From NCBI GenBank assembly GCA_030770535.1, contig JASVEC010000024.1, positions 558,001-622,000 on the forward strand: DNA of 64,000 nucleotides, read 5' to 3'. A program made the translations under genes and the position numbers. The DNA is from Batkoa obscura. Its lineage: Eukaryota > Entomophthoromycota > Entomophthoromycetes > Entomophthorales > Batkoaceae. The notes beneath the pieces are model-generated. The model saw nothing but the letters and a program-made list of their open reading frames with translations. It had not been told where the DNA came from and made no database searches. Each line of letters begins with the position of its first letter. The first letter of the stretch is position 1. This document shows positions 25,628 through 38,034 of the stretch, in pieces.

Positions 25628-27637
25628 TATAGTTCCTATATTTTTCTCTTCAAAATATTAATTAAAGATGCTTTATTTGTTCAAATTTTACTTTTAATTA
25701 GATTAGATTTAATCATTAATTGTGAGAGAGTTTAAACCAGTTTAAACCAGTTAATATTGGATTCAATAAATATCTATTGTTCACTAGCAAATACTATTAT
25801 ATCGATCAACAAACTGCTTATCAAAACTAAAACATATTCCTTAGTTATTATCTCAATAAAATCAGAGCAAGATTATACAGGTTATAATCATGTCATAAGA
25901 ATAGCCCCAGCTTCTCGATTTTTGATCATTAGTTTTAGGAACCTTTTTAAAATAACTGACAAAGTTTTAAATTTTTGATAGCTAATAATTCGAAAAAAAT
26001 GGCAACTATTTTGAGAGTGATATGGCAATTTTTTAGTAATAAAAGATAATTATTAAAATCAAAACCTTGCAAAATTCAACAAAAATTGTATAAATCACTA
26101 TAATACAAAAGACAAAATGAATGAATAGTATATAATATATAGGTATAGATGGAAGATATAGGATACGATTATAGTTTTAGAAACAAGTTAATATTTTTAG
26201 CATTAGATATATAGCTATCTAATTATATTTTGTTGTTTAAAATAACTTATGGCAAGACAGCCTTTATTCAAAATAACATTTATATTTGAAAAATATAAAT
26301 CAAATAATCCTTCCTATTTAATGGTTCATATAGTTTAGTAAAAATCGAACCCCATCCTCCATAGCCGAGTTTCTTCAGTAACTCCAAAATACCTTTATAT
26401 TAGTTCTCAAAAGTCGATGCTAATAAACTATCACTGTCCGATCCCATCAGAACACCATTTTTCGAGGATGTCAAAGTCATATAATAGTGACCCGTAATAA
26501 CAGTACATAATAAAGGTACATTTTTTAAAGCTATTGATAGGTTCTTTGTTTTTCAACGATAGTCAGACAATATTTAACAGTTATTTTTTAGCACTACTTT
26601 TTAATCCCTTAATACCATGATAGTAGTAGTTTAAGTTTATACTACTTTTAGTTAATACTCCAATTATTTTAAAACGGTTACTGCGAGCTGAAAACGTGAA
26701 AATAAGCCATAGCTAAAGTTGATCAGATCATGCTAGATCAGTGGTTTCATTAATTTGTAGTATCAGTTGTGATACACAAATAAAAAAACAGGCTTACTAA
26801 AATCGTTTATGTTTATGTTTATATATAGCAAACGTACTAAACTGAATAGATTGCTAAAATAGGTGGCTTTTTATAATGGATCTAAGCTGCCATAGTCAAT
26901 GTTGGCTCCAAACGCAGAAGATAATTCATTGATTGAATTAAATATTTAAAGAGATGCTGGTAAAGGATGTTGATTTATGGTTTATAGACAATATCTAACT
27001 ATATTATTAGGTTAAATATGCTTATTAACTTTTTTAAACCCCAATTCGAATAGTATACCACTATTAAAGTTAATATCGGTTGATTTGTGTATTGTTTTGG
27101 CAAAATAAATAAATGATAGTGATTTCATAATTATTTTTGCAGCAATACTGGAATGTATAATGATCTTTCCTTTACAAAAAACACACATAGATTAATTAGA
27201 TTTAATAGTATTACTTCATTATTCGATCAAAAATGCCGGGTATCAGCTAATCAGAAAAATACTTATTTCCAGTGGGTATGAGTTAAGTATAAAGCTCGTA
27301 TATATTGGTCTTTAAAACGGTTGCAAAAACACTTTGTTAATAAGTTAACAAAACTACACGTTAGTAAATTTACATGATTAATTCATCAACAAGAGTTGAT
27401 CTTGCATTGGAAAAAACTAGTTAAAAGTAATTTCAAACTCAGTTTGAAGTTTTAATGAATAGAGTATATTTTCTAGTTTAGTTTTTGTCATCAAAATAAA
27501 TAATCTGACAACTCATTAAAATAAAAATTAACCAATAACCTATCTTGGATCTTAAGCATAACTTTTTTTTGGAAAAAATAATTTTATAAAGTATAAAATG
27601 ATTAAATTCTGAAAAGTTTAGCATTTATTGCAAAAAA

Positions 27638-29674
27638 ATGAGTAAAAACAATGATCAAAATGTAAACAATTCTTATCTTTATTTTTTAAATTTTAACTCT
27701 GTTTAGAAACATATAGTAAATTTGAATAATCTAAAAGTGGATAATTTAAATACAATAGATGATAGATACGCTCCAAATAGCAAAAATGCAAACAATGTAT
27801 TCAGTATATCTAGACGTAAGTATAGAAAGCCTTTAGAAGTGGACTATAAAAGACCAGACAATTTCTTTGAGTTGTCAAAAAAGGAGCAGGATCGATTCAT
27901 GAAAAAATATACACAAAAACGTAAAGAAGCTGAAGCTAAAGCCAAGGCTGAAGCTGAAGTGCAGCACAAATCCCAAGAGTTGAAGGAGCGTACCAATAGC
28001 TCAATGAGTAGTCAATTGGCTAAAGAGAAACACAAGTATCATATGCAAAAGAATGCTGAAAAACAAGAAAAAGCTGAGATGCAACGTAAAATACAAGAGC
28101 TAGAGGAAGATACCAATGGCCCGAAGGAAAACTTATCAACTGTAGAAAAGAGGCTTAAACCAGTCTCTAATAAAAAATTATCCTCGAGTATAGTTAATGG
28201 TAATAAGAACTATCAAGAAGTGAACTACCAAGAATCTATTCACGATAAAACCTCGGATGATGAAGATAATATAGGAGGATTTGTTAAGATTAATGGTTTT
28301 GTATATAAGTATTATGAGCTTAAAGTACGTATGTATGATGAGATTAACCATGAAAATGAAATTAAAAATCCAGTTAACTTACATCCAAAATCATCATATA
28401 TCTCAGATTCAAGGCAGATCAAAGGTAGTAAATATAGTAAATGGAATGCCAATAAACTGATTTACTCAGTTCAACCAAAAGGAAAGGGGGATGATGGTAA
28501 ACCGATGACTAAAAAAATGGTAGGCATTGCTATTCTATTGTATAACATCCTATTAATATTTGAAGTTCAAAGAGCAATCATTGATAAAATTTGAAACAGT
28601 AAATGGAAAAAAATATATGAAATTAAATATGCTTGGGGCAGGAGCATCTTCAAGGGTATTTAAGGTGATCGACTTTGGGACTTTAAAGGTGCTTGCATTA
28701 AAGATCATTGATATCAAAGGAGTGAGTCAAAATATAACGAATTTGTATCGTACCGAAATTGAAGTGTTAAAAGAATTTACGAACGACTCGCATGTGATTC
28801 AACTATTTGAATTTGAATTTATAGAAAATGCTGAGATAAAATTGGTATACATTTTAAAGTAGTATTGTAAATAATTGATTAATTTTATTTTAGATTTTTG
28901 AATTGGGTACATCCAACTTTGTCGAATACTTAAAGTTCGCACATGATAATCAGTATAATCCAATTGGATTTGCAAAGTTTAGATGGAAAGAGGTATTAAA
29001 TATTAAATTGAAGGAATATAGCGTTAACAGAAATGTTAGATGGTGTTAGCAGTTAAGGCATTACACGATAAAGGAATTGTTCACTGTGATTTAAAAATGG
29101 ATAATTTTGTAGTAGCTTGTGGCAAAGTAAAAGTAATTGATCTTGGATTGGCTTTGAAGTTAGGTAGTGGACAAAAGTGGGGTAAAAAGTATGAAGTGGT
29201 AATTACAATTCTTACCTCGCTGTAATTTGGTAGTAATTTTTATAGCAAGGTACACCAGATTATTTAGCGCCAGAAGCCATTATTGGTTACCCATCAGTTG
29301 ACCCCAATGCTAATGAGGGTAAATTAGAATATTTGGTATTTTATATTTAATCAAAAGTATCAATACTAATAAATCAACCCTAGGTTGGCTTTCCAGCGGA
29401 TATATGGGGATTGGGATGTATATTATATACAATGATTTATGGGCGTAGTATATTTAATCGAAAGTATGATATACCACAAATTAGGCTCGTATTGAGAAGT
29501 AGTGCACCAATTGAGAATGATGTAGAATTTGATGATAAAATTAAAGCTGGTGAAGGATTTGTGACTGTACCCAAAAGCCTTAAGAGATTGATTAAGGCTT
29601 GTCTTGTAAAGGATCCTGAAAAAAGGATTTCGATTCATGGAATTCTTAATCATCTTTTTTTGGAAGGTGTTTGA
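27638..29674 (+). CDS. MPS1: Mps1/TTK-like protein kinase, divergent
   Basis: Seven exons (27638-27661, 27707-28519, 28566-28844, 28894-28992, 29040-29198, 29246-29335, 29384-29674) give 584 aa. The first ~280 residues are charged and partly coiled-coil (a KEAEAKAKAEAE stretch). The kinase domain starts at VNGKKYMKLNMLGAGASS, the Mps1-type glycine loop. Lys (ALKI, K325), HCDLKMDNF (D422) and IDLGLA (D439) occupy the catalytic positions, and GTPDYLAPEAI and DIWGLGCILY follow. Mps1 usually has HSDLKPANF and DFG, so HCD and DLG are deviations, but the catalytic Asp residues remain. Mps1 controls spindle-pole duplication and the spindle checkpoint. It could be the only Mps1 or a divergent paralogue. 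It sits at the edge of the transposon island. Confidence 0.75.
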
Positions 29675-30052
29675 ATCACAAACATTTTTTTGTACCGTTT
29701 TGATTTTAAAAGCTTTGGTGGCTTTCTTTAATAATTGATACCCCTTTTATTTTGTTTGGATTATTTATACCCTGCTTTTTTGTTTGTTGAAATATAGTAT
29801 ACACATATGTATATTTTTAGGTTTATTTTATTTTATTTATTTATTTATTTTCCCCTTTTATTAAATATATATCTTTCTAGATAGTACAGTAATAAAGCTT
29901 TTATATTTAATGTTTTTTTAAAATAAAAGTTACTAAAAATAATTTCACTCTTAAATAATGCATTATATTATATAGTGTAAACTTAAGAAACTACAAATTA
30001 TTCAAAATCAACTTTTATTTTTATAACTAGAAAGCAAAAGCAAATTGTTGAA
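29675..30052. other. short intergenic, no gene seen
   Basis: AT-rich, with T-rich tracts directly after the kinase stop. It separates two genes on the same strand. Confidence 0.5.
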
Positions 30053-31842
30053 ATGGATAAAGAAAGGATCAGAAGAACGATAGTTAGTCTCACAGAAATT
30101 GATAAGTACAAACGAGAACGCCTGATACTGAGTGGGGCCAATAACACCTTACAACTGACTGAGACAGAGTATCAAGATTTAAATCTCTCCTGTAATTTTA
30201 GGCTAAAAACAATAGCAGATTTAATAAAAGGTTTTTAAAATTGAATTTAGAATCGAATACACTAAAGTAATATAAAAAAGAGGAAGAAGATAAGCAATGT
30301 ACATTAAAGTTCGGGGTCCAAGAGATAGATAGCTTATTTCAGTATAATGATGATATAACTAGGACTACATTGATTGCAGATGAGTTTATGGAATCAATTG
30401 GACTGCCATTAAAAAGCATTGTTGAAATTACTGGGATCTTGGGAATTGGCAAAACAAGTTTATGGTAAACTGCTTTTTTTAAATGATGTATGTTTCTAAA
30501 TGTGATGTAGTTTACAATTAGCACTGAACATTCAGATTCCAAGTTCTGAAAATGATTTCGTGCCTAATCAAACAGTTTATATTGGTAAGTATACATTTTT
30601 TTAAGACTCTTATTTACCTTTTTTAGTCACTGATGGCTCTCTATCTACTACTCTTTCAAGAGCTAATGAAATGTATCAGGGGATAGGTATATTTAGCTAA
30701 TAGCGAAATAATTTTAATTAATTTTGTTTTTAGATGATTTTAACACAAGTATAGAAAACATACATTTTTTTAATACGAATGAATATTCGGAAATATTGGA
30801 TTTATTTAAAGAATTAGTCTCTAATAATTATGTAATCGAAAATAACGTAACTTTATTTTATTTTATTTTATTTATCTTATTAATTTATTTAAATATTAGA
30901 TAAAATTGATAGTACTTGATTCATTATCGTTTCCCTTTTATCAAAACTTTCCAAGGTTTCAAGATAAAATTAAACAAGTACGTAAACTAGCAGTATTGAT
31001 GAATCAACTGACAACTGAATTTGATCTAACAGTAATTCTATTTTATAAAAGTGAGTATTAAAATTAATTAATATCAGATAGTAATTACAAATCAGCTTGT
31101 ACTGCTACCAAATAGCTCCTCTTCGAATTCAAATTCTTCTTTACAACCATATTTAGGTAAATTAATGATGCTTTTGTAAAATAACAATATTGATAGTTGG
31201 TTAAGGAGAAGCATGGAAAATTATACCAAATCATCAATTATTTTTGTATTATAATCAAAAGTCAGAAAGGTAATTTAAATTAAATCTGAACTTTATCTAA
31301 TTAACAATGTTTAGAAACATCTTACTATCAAAATCAAGTACATTCAAAGAATCAAATATTCCATTTAATTTTGATGTAATTAATATTTATTAATATTAAA
31401 TCTTGATTTAACTCTTATTTTCTAGATGTATGGCAGAATTTATACCCAAATGGATACTAGTCGTTCATTTGAAAGGTCAAATAGTATAAATACACAAAAA
31501 ACTTCTAGTTTTCGCTCTCAAGCTTTAACAAACTCAACATTTCATCCAGATTTGAGTTCATCCCAAGGAGATGAGGAATATGGCCAAGAAAATGTAAATG
31601 AATTACCATCAACATTAAAAAGGAGCCTTGAAGAAATTGAAAATGATTTAGATGATCAATTAGAGCTAGTTAATAATAGGGATAGGGGTGTTAATGAAAG
31701 TGAAAACCAACAAAGCTTAATAAATGACGATGATAATGAATATGAGACGCAGGTAAACAGCCTAAGGTTAGTTAATAATCTTGATGAGTTTATGTCAGAT
31801 ATGGATGAGGATTTATCTCAGCTAACGGAGTTTAGTGATTGA
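30053..31842 (+). CDS. Rad51 paralogue (Rad51C/Rad57-like)
   Basis: Ten exons (30053-30230, 30281-30464, 30511-30584, 30627-30686, 30734-30846, 30900-31031, 31078-31156, 31206-31269, 31315-31375, 31426-31842) join in frame to 453 aa. The RecA-like core has Walker A GILGIGKT (111-118) followed by SLCLQLALNIQIP, a pattern typical of Rad51C. Other core motifs are TDGSL, Walker B LIVLDSLSF (D210), IVITNQL and LGEAWKIIPN. These paralogues help load Rad51 onto single-stranded DNA. The last exon adds a ~139-residue polar, acidic tail rich in Asn, Asp and Glu, beyond the normal RecA fold. The first intron has a weak GTTTTT donor, so the exon 1/2 junction is less sure. Rad57 is the main alternative name. 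Confidence 0.78.
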
Positions 31843-32572
31843 CTAAAAGAAAAGTCAATGATGCATTATTTCTGCTTTGCATATTTAATAAACCAAAGTA
31901 AATTAATATTATGAAATTAATTATTAAATGAATCGTGCTATTGAGAGAAAAATCAAAACATGGTTAAGAGTATAAACAAGTAAAATCTAATTCATAGATT
32001 GTAGTATCTCGAAATTTTAATTTTTTCCTTCAGCTATCAATTTTGTTTGAACAAAAGTAATAAAAATAAACAAAAATAGTAAGAGAATATAAAAGAAAAA
32101 ACTAAAATAACAAAAGTAATCTAAAGCACTAATAATAAAATATAATTATCTAATAATTCATAGAATTCATTTTATATATAGTTTTAGTAAACTCAAATTA
32201 AGCATTTTAAAATCTGCATTCGAAACCAACAACTTATGTTATTTAGCAAATTAGTGACGTATTACTCCGATGAAAAACTAAAGACCCAATTAGAGACTTC
32301 AATTAGTATAGGAGAAAAACCCATTTGATTAGCTAAAATTAGTAACACGAACCAATCAATTAAACATGATTTTATCCAAACATTAAAAAATCAAACATCA
32401 TCTGGTTCAGCCAAGCTACTAAGCAAGTTGAATACGGGTAAGAATTACCTAAGGTAATTATTAATGTAGAATAAGCCAATTATAACGGACATTGGACAGG
32501 ATTTATGAATTTATCAGAATAAAAAGAAACTCATTAAAAGCTTATTTGATTACTTTTTTCTTATAATTAAAA
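31843..32572. other. intergenic, promoter side of PEP4
   Basis: AT-rich, with no gene or repeat recognised. The aspartic-protease promoter should lie in the 3' part. Confidence 0.5.
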
Positions 32573-33872
<1,300 letters not shown>

Positions 33873-34256
33873 ACCAATAAACATTTATAGTATTATATTA
33901 TTTAAATATACATAAAGTTGTCTTCAATCGTCTGTTAAATAGTTTTAATATATTAAATGAACATGTCATTTGTTTAAAAAAAATTAATAGAGTATTAGTC
34001 AAAGATGAACTTTTATGAAGATACTAATTCAAAAGCATAATAGATCAAAATTTTAAAAAATGCATTACAGAAGAAACAATAAAAATTCAATTTAATTCAT
34101 TTATTTTAAAGGAAACTAAATTATAATTTTTATAGTTAAACTACTATACTTTGTTAATAGTAATAACAATTATAAGTTAAAATTATCATAAAAACCAGCA
34201 TCTATTAATCCAAATTTACTACTTATGAACCATAACTCGCAACCCATATACACTTA
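33873..34256. other. convergent intergenic, no gene seen
   Basis: Between the PEP4 stop and the stop of the facing transcription-factor gene. AT-rich without recognisable elements. Confidence 0.5.
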
Positions 34257-35975
34257 TTAAAAAACAAATTCCCTCTTTACAGCTTTATGAATAAAATTAA
34301 TAATTTTTAAATTATTATTAACATCAGTAACAAAACTTCCTTTCTTCCCTATCTTTTTAAAATAATTAAATGTTTCCATAACAATTCCTTTATCTCCTTC
34401 TTTATCTCCTTCTTTTTCATTGCTAACTTCTTGTTGATACCTTAAATAGAATACAATACCTTGGCTTATTAAAGCTACATCTCCACTAGTGAGATATTTG
34501 GATGATAGTTGAACCCCATAGCTTAGGAATACTTCGCATTCAGCCAAGGCTTTTGTTAAATGAGAAGTGGGATTGGTGGTATCATTCAAATGTGTATTAG
34601 AATTATAAAATAATAAAGAAAGCGTAAAAAAAGAAATATAATGAGATAAGAATTGAATTCGTAGTTGATAGTAATATAATGGGATAGAGGAGTTGATTGA
34701 TTTTCGTTTAATATCTTCAAATATTGTAATATGAGTTAATTGAATTTGTTTCGTTTTTGTTAAGATGAAGTTAATATAAGATAGTTTTTCGGAAGAGATT
34801 GATTGATTAATAAATTTTTGTTTCAATTTGTTCAAATCCAACAATATAAAACAAACTTCATTATAATATAAACAGAATGTTAGTTTACAATTTAAATTAA
34901 AATTATCATCTCCATTGAACTCCAGCTTTTTTTTGTCTCTTATATTATGAATAAATTTCTTTACATGTCTTCTTAAATTAATTAAAACATACGGTTGTAT
35001 TAAATTTGTACCATAACTCAACCTCAATAAAGTATAATAAATCATTAACGAACAATATAACATTATTCTCTGTACATCCAGTTTCCAATTTAATTTTCGA
35101 TTAAAATGTAACCCAACACAAGTAGCTGCTTTAATACAATATTCAATATAGATATCCACAAAATTTGAAATCCAATATACGGATGTTGGACTTAATAATA
35201 ATATAAATATAGCCTGTATATTTTCTAAAGTAGGTGGAATACGATGTGGGAATTTGAATTTTTGAATTAATTTTGATTTAAAATAATCTACCAAAGAGTT
35301 ACGCTGAGTAGATTCTTCCATCCTTAATAACCCATTTAAAAATATAGCTGCTTTTAAAGTAGAAGAATAAGTATTAAATTCCAATTTGGAATCATTAAAT
35401 AACGGGAATACTGTATTACAAGTAGAATGGTATAATTCATAGGCTTGGGTTAATAATACGTTACTTGAGGAAACAGGTAATGGAAGAGTTAAACTAAAAA
35501 GATGAAGTTTATTGGTAGATTTTTTAAAGATACCATATTTCTCAGCTAATATAATTAATAAGGATAGCTCTTGCGACTTTTCCGACATAATTGGAAATTG
35601 TAATAAACATCTTAGGTTTTCAAAGTTATGCTTTTTAATGACTTTGGAAAATACTTGACTTGGGAATTGAATTGTAGTAATTGATTTATAGTTAGGTTGA
35701 TATGATAGGCCATCTTTAAATTTAAATACTTTAGAGGGTTTATCTTCAGAAGGTTTATTGACTTTGGTATTTAATTTGAAAGAATAAAGATTGGTCTCTA
35801 AGTGAAGTAATTGCTTCTTTTCCTTATGGATTATTAAATAAGTACATGTTATTTTCTTTAATTTACAATTACTACACCCAGGTAAAAGTCGGTCACATTT
35901 TATATGTCGTTTAGTACATTGATCACATCGATGGGGATTAAACCTTGAAGCAACTGTATCGTCGTTTGGGTTCAT
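34257..35975 (-). CDS. Zn2Cys6 fungal transcription factor
   Basis: Single exon, 572 aa. The N-terminus carries a binuclear zinc cluster with the classic spacing C-x2-C-x6-C-x6-C-x2-C-x6-C (C17, C20, C27, C34, C37, C44) and basic residues between the second and third Cys. The rest is helical and hydrophobic-rich, resembling the fungal-specific middle-homology region. An in-frame ATG 132 nt upstream would add a hydrophobic stretch and is unlikely to be the true start, because the finger normally lies close to the N-terminus. Target genes cannot be inferred. The gene faces the OB/CCCH gene across a shared 456-bp promoter. Confidence 0.85.
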   Translation of the reverse strand: MNPNDDTVASRFNPHRCDQCTKRHIKCDRLLPGCSNCKLKKITCTYLIIHKEKKQLLHLETNLYSFKLNTKVNKPSEDKPSKVFKFKDGLSYQPNYKSITTIQFPSQVFSKVIKKHNFENLRCLLQFPIMSEKSQELSLLIILAEKYGIFKKSTNKLHLFSLTLPLPVSSSNVLLTQAYELYHSTCNTVFPLFNDSKLEFNTYSSTLKAAIFLNGLLRMEESTQRNSLVDYFKSKLIQKFKFPHRIPPTLENIQAIFILLLSPTSVYWISNFVDIYIEYCIKAATCVGLHFNRKLNWKLDVQRIMLYCSLMIYYTLLRLSYGTNLIQPYVLINLRRHVKKFIHNIRDKKKLEFNGDDNFNLNCKLTFCLYYNEVCFILLDLNKLKQKFINQSISSEKLSYINFILTKTKQIQLTHITIFEDIKRKSINSSIPLYYYQLRIQFLSHYISFFTLSLLFYNSNTHLNDTTNPTSHLTKALAECEVFLSYGVQLSSKYLTSGDVALISQGIVFYLRYQQEVSNEKEGDKEGDKGIVMETFNYFKKIGKKGSFVTDVNNNLKIINFIHKAVKREFVF

Positions 35976-36431
35976 TTCAAATAATAGAAAAAAGTGAAAG
36001 AATAAAAAACATTTGAGGTAAAAATTTTGATTTTTAATAAAAAAAGTAGAAATTAATAAGCAAAATAATTGAAGTGAGTTAGAAATAGTAGTATAAATAA
36101 TTGACAAATCACTATAGTTGGAAAAATTACTTCACTCAAAACCGGTTTATTATTATTTAAGTGGTATTCTATTATCATTGTGCTTAAGTAATGAGTGAAA
36201 TTGATAGTAGTTTAGTAAAGGTATACATTAATATAAGTAATTTGTTATTAATTTAAACTATTTTATAATAAATTTATAATAATTAATTGCAATACTAGTT
36301 TATTAAATATATTAATATTTATAATATTTTATAGATCTGGGATTCAATAAATTAAAGAATAAAAATTAATTTTATATAAAATTATTTAATAAGTTTCTAA
36401 TAAACCCGAGTTAACCTTTTTCTTTCTTAAA
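35976..36431. promoter_or_regulatory. shared divergent promoter region
   Basis: 456 bp between two divergent starts. AT-rich with poly(A/T) tracts that could exclude nucleosomes. No specific binding site was identified. Confidence 0.45.
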
Positions 36432-36538
36432 ATGGTAACCATCGAGGAAAAGAGTTTAAATTTAAATTTAGTAAAATTTTTCAAATTCAACCAAGAACAA
36501 TTATATATTAAAAAAAATAATATAAAAGAAAAAAGTGC

Positions 36539-36611
<73 letters not shown>

Positions 36612-37475
36612 CAAAACATAGTAGAAGTTAATACAAGTTTCACTGGAAAAATTATAAAGATTCGAAAATTAAGTAAAAAATTGATATTTTTAGAAGTACA
36701 GAGTGAACAGGATGAACATATCCTTGAAGTCATGTTAAATAGTTATATTATTCAACAAGACATATTAACACAATATAGAAATGAATTAAAATTAATGGAT
36801 TCTATTAAAGTTATTGGTGATTTAGAGCATATACTAAAAAAACATAATGAAGAGGAATCAGAAGATAAGAATCAGTTTTTACTTATTGCAAAGAAAGTTA
36901 ATATTATAAAAAAGAGAGATTGGTTACCACCTTCTTTAACAGATCAAAATCGTAGTGATAAATCTATATTAAATTATCAACCAATAATATTAAAATCTAG
37001 TAATAGTAATGGTACTAAGTTAGGCATTTGTAAATATTGGCTAAACAATCAAAAATGTAATAAGAATAGAGAATGTAATTATCAACATCCAGAGGGAAAT
37101 ATTGTTGAATTGAGAAAACAATATGTTAAAGAGGTAAATGTTTATTAATACTATTAATTAAGTAACTGTTTGTTTATTTTTATTTTACTTTATATCTAGA
37201 GACTCGAAATTAAGGGATTAAAAATTAAACAATTAGAAGGATATTATGATAACAAGGAATCAATAGACATTAGTTTAATTAAAAAAAAGAAAGAAATGGT
37301 AATTATAATAAGAGATTTTTTAATTCAACAATACGGTATTGAATATTTATCAAAACATAATGGTATATTAGAAGTAGCAGGTGGGAGAGGAGATTTAGCA
37401 TTTGAATTCTTTACTAAATTAAATATCAACTATAGAATTGTAAGTTAATATAATAATAACAATAATGATAATTTA

Positions 37476-37515
<40 letters not shown>

Positions 37516-37958
37516 TAACTAATAATAATATATTCATTTTATTTCTATTTATTTTTTAGATAGATCCAAGGCCAATCAAAACGAATAAACATCAACAAAA
37601 ATATTATAAAATTCATCCAGAAGCCAAACAAATTCAACAAGATTTAACTTATTTTACAAATGAATTATTTCCTAATTATGTTAATCATACACTTATAATT
37701 GGTATTCATCCTGATCAAGCCACTGATTTGATATTAGATTATGCTTTAAAAAATAATATTCCTTTTTTTATTATACCGTGTTGTGTATTTTTTAATTTAT
37801 TTTCAGAAAGAAGATTAGAAGATGAACAAGTTAAAACTTATTTACAGTTATTTGAATATTTAAAAAAGAAAGCAATGTCATATAAAGGATATCAATATAA
37901 AATTCATTCGATTGATCTAAATTTTCGTGGTAAATCTAAAGTTTTGTATTCATATTAA
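36432..37958 (+). CDS. OB-fold + CCCH zinc finger + methyltransferase-like protein
   Basis: Three exons (36432-37133, 37200-37439, 37560-37958) encode 446 aa. After a 24-Asn run (residues 37-60), a beta-rich region (about 65-150, TGKIIKIRKLSKKLIFLEV) resembles an OB-fold nucleic-acid-binding module. A canonical C-x8-C-x5-C-x3-H finger follows (CKYWLNNQKC to QH). The C-terminal half has ILEVAGGRGDLAFEFF, a SAM-binding motif-I-like loop, then YRIIDPRPIK. Later comes IGIHPDQATD with IPCCVF, like the helix-strand pattern of class I methyltransferases. A role in RNA methylation is inferred only; I do not recognise a characterised orthologue. All splices are in phase. Confidence 0.7.
36540..36611 (+). 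repeat. (AAT)24 coding microsatellite
   Basis: Uninterrupted AAT repeats in frame, encoding 24 asparagines near the N-terminus of the OB/CCCH protein. Likely length-polymorphic. Confidence 0.95.
37477..37512 (+). repeat. (AAT)n intronic microsatellite
   Basis: AAT repeat tract within the second intron of the OB/CCCH gene. No coding role. Confidence 0.9.
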
Positions 37959-38034
37959 TATTAATATTAGGGGGAATAAAATAGAATAATAACAAAGTGG
38001 AATCATTTAATTTTATATCTATTAATCAATGAAA

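Larger units (their letters stand above)
24223..27637. other. gene-free stretch with MITEs
   Basis: No supported gene. Contains three MITE copies (24624-24718, 25425-25527, 25528-25627). Short open frames here run through MITEs or have no coding character. The last few hundred bases are the presumed promoter of the Mps1-like kinase. Confidence 0.6.

Noticed and set aside
25490-25735. 81-aa frame
   Set aside because: Created by the fold-back MITE pair, not a gene.
26335-26400. tRNA-like ATCGAACCCC motif
   Set aside because: Read in reverse it resembles a T-arm, but no matching D-arm, anticodon stem or acceptor stem could be formed.
35976-36107. Upstream N-terminal extension of the Zn2Cys6 factor
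   Set aside because: In-frame but hydrophobic and unlike factor N-termini. The ATG at 35975 places the zinc cluster at residue 17.
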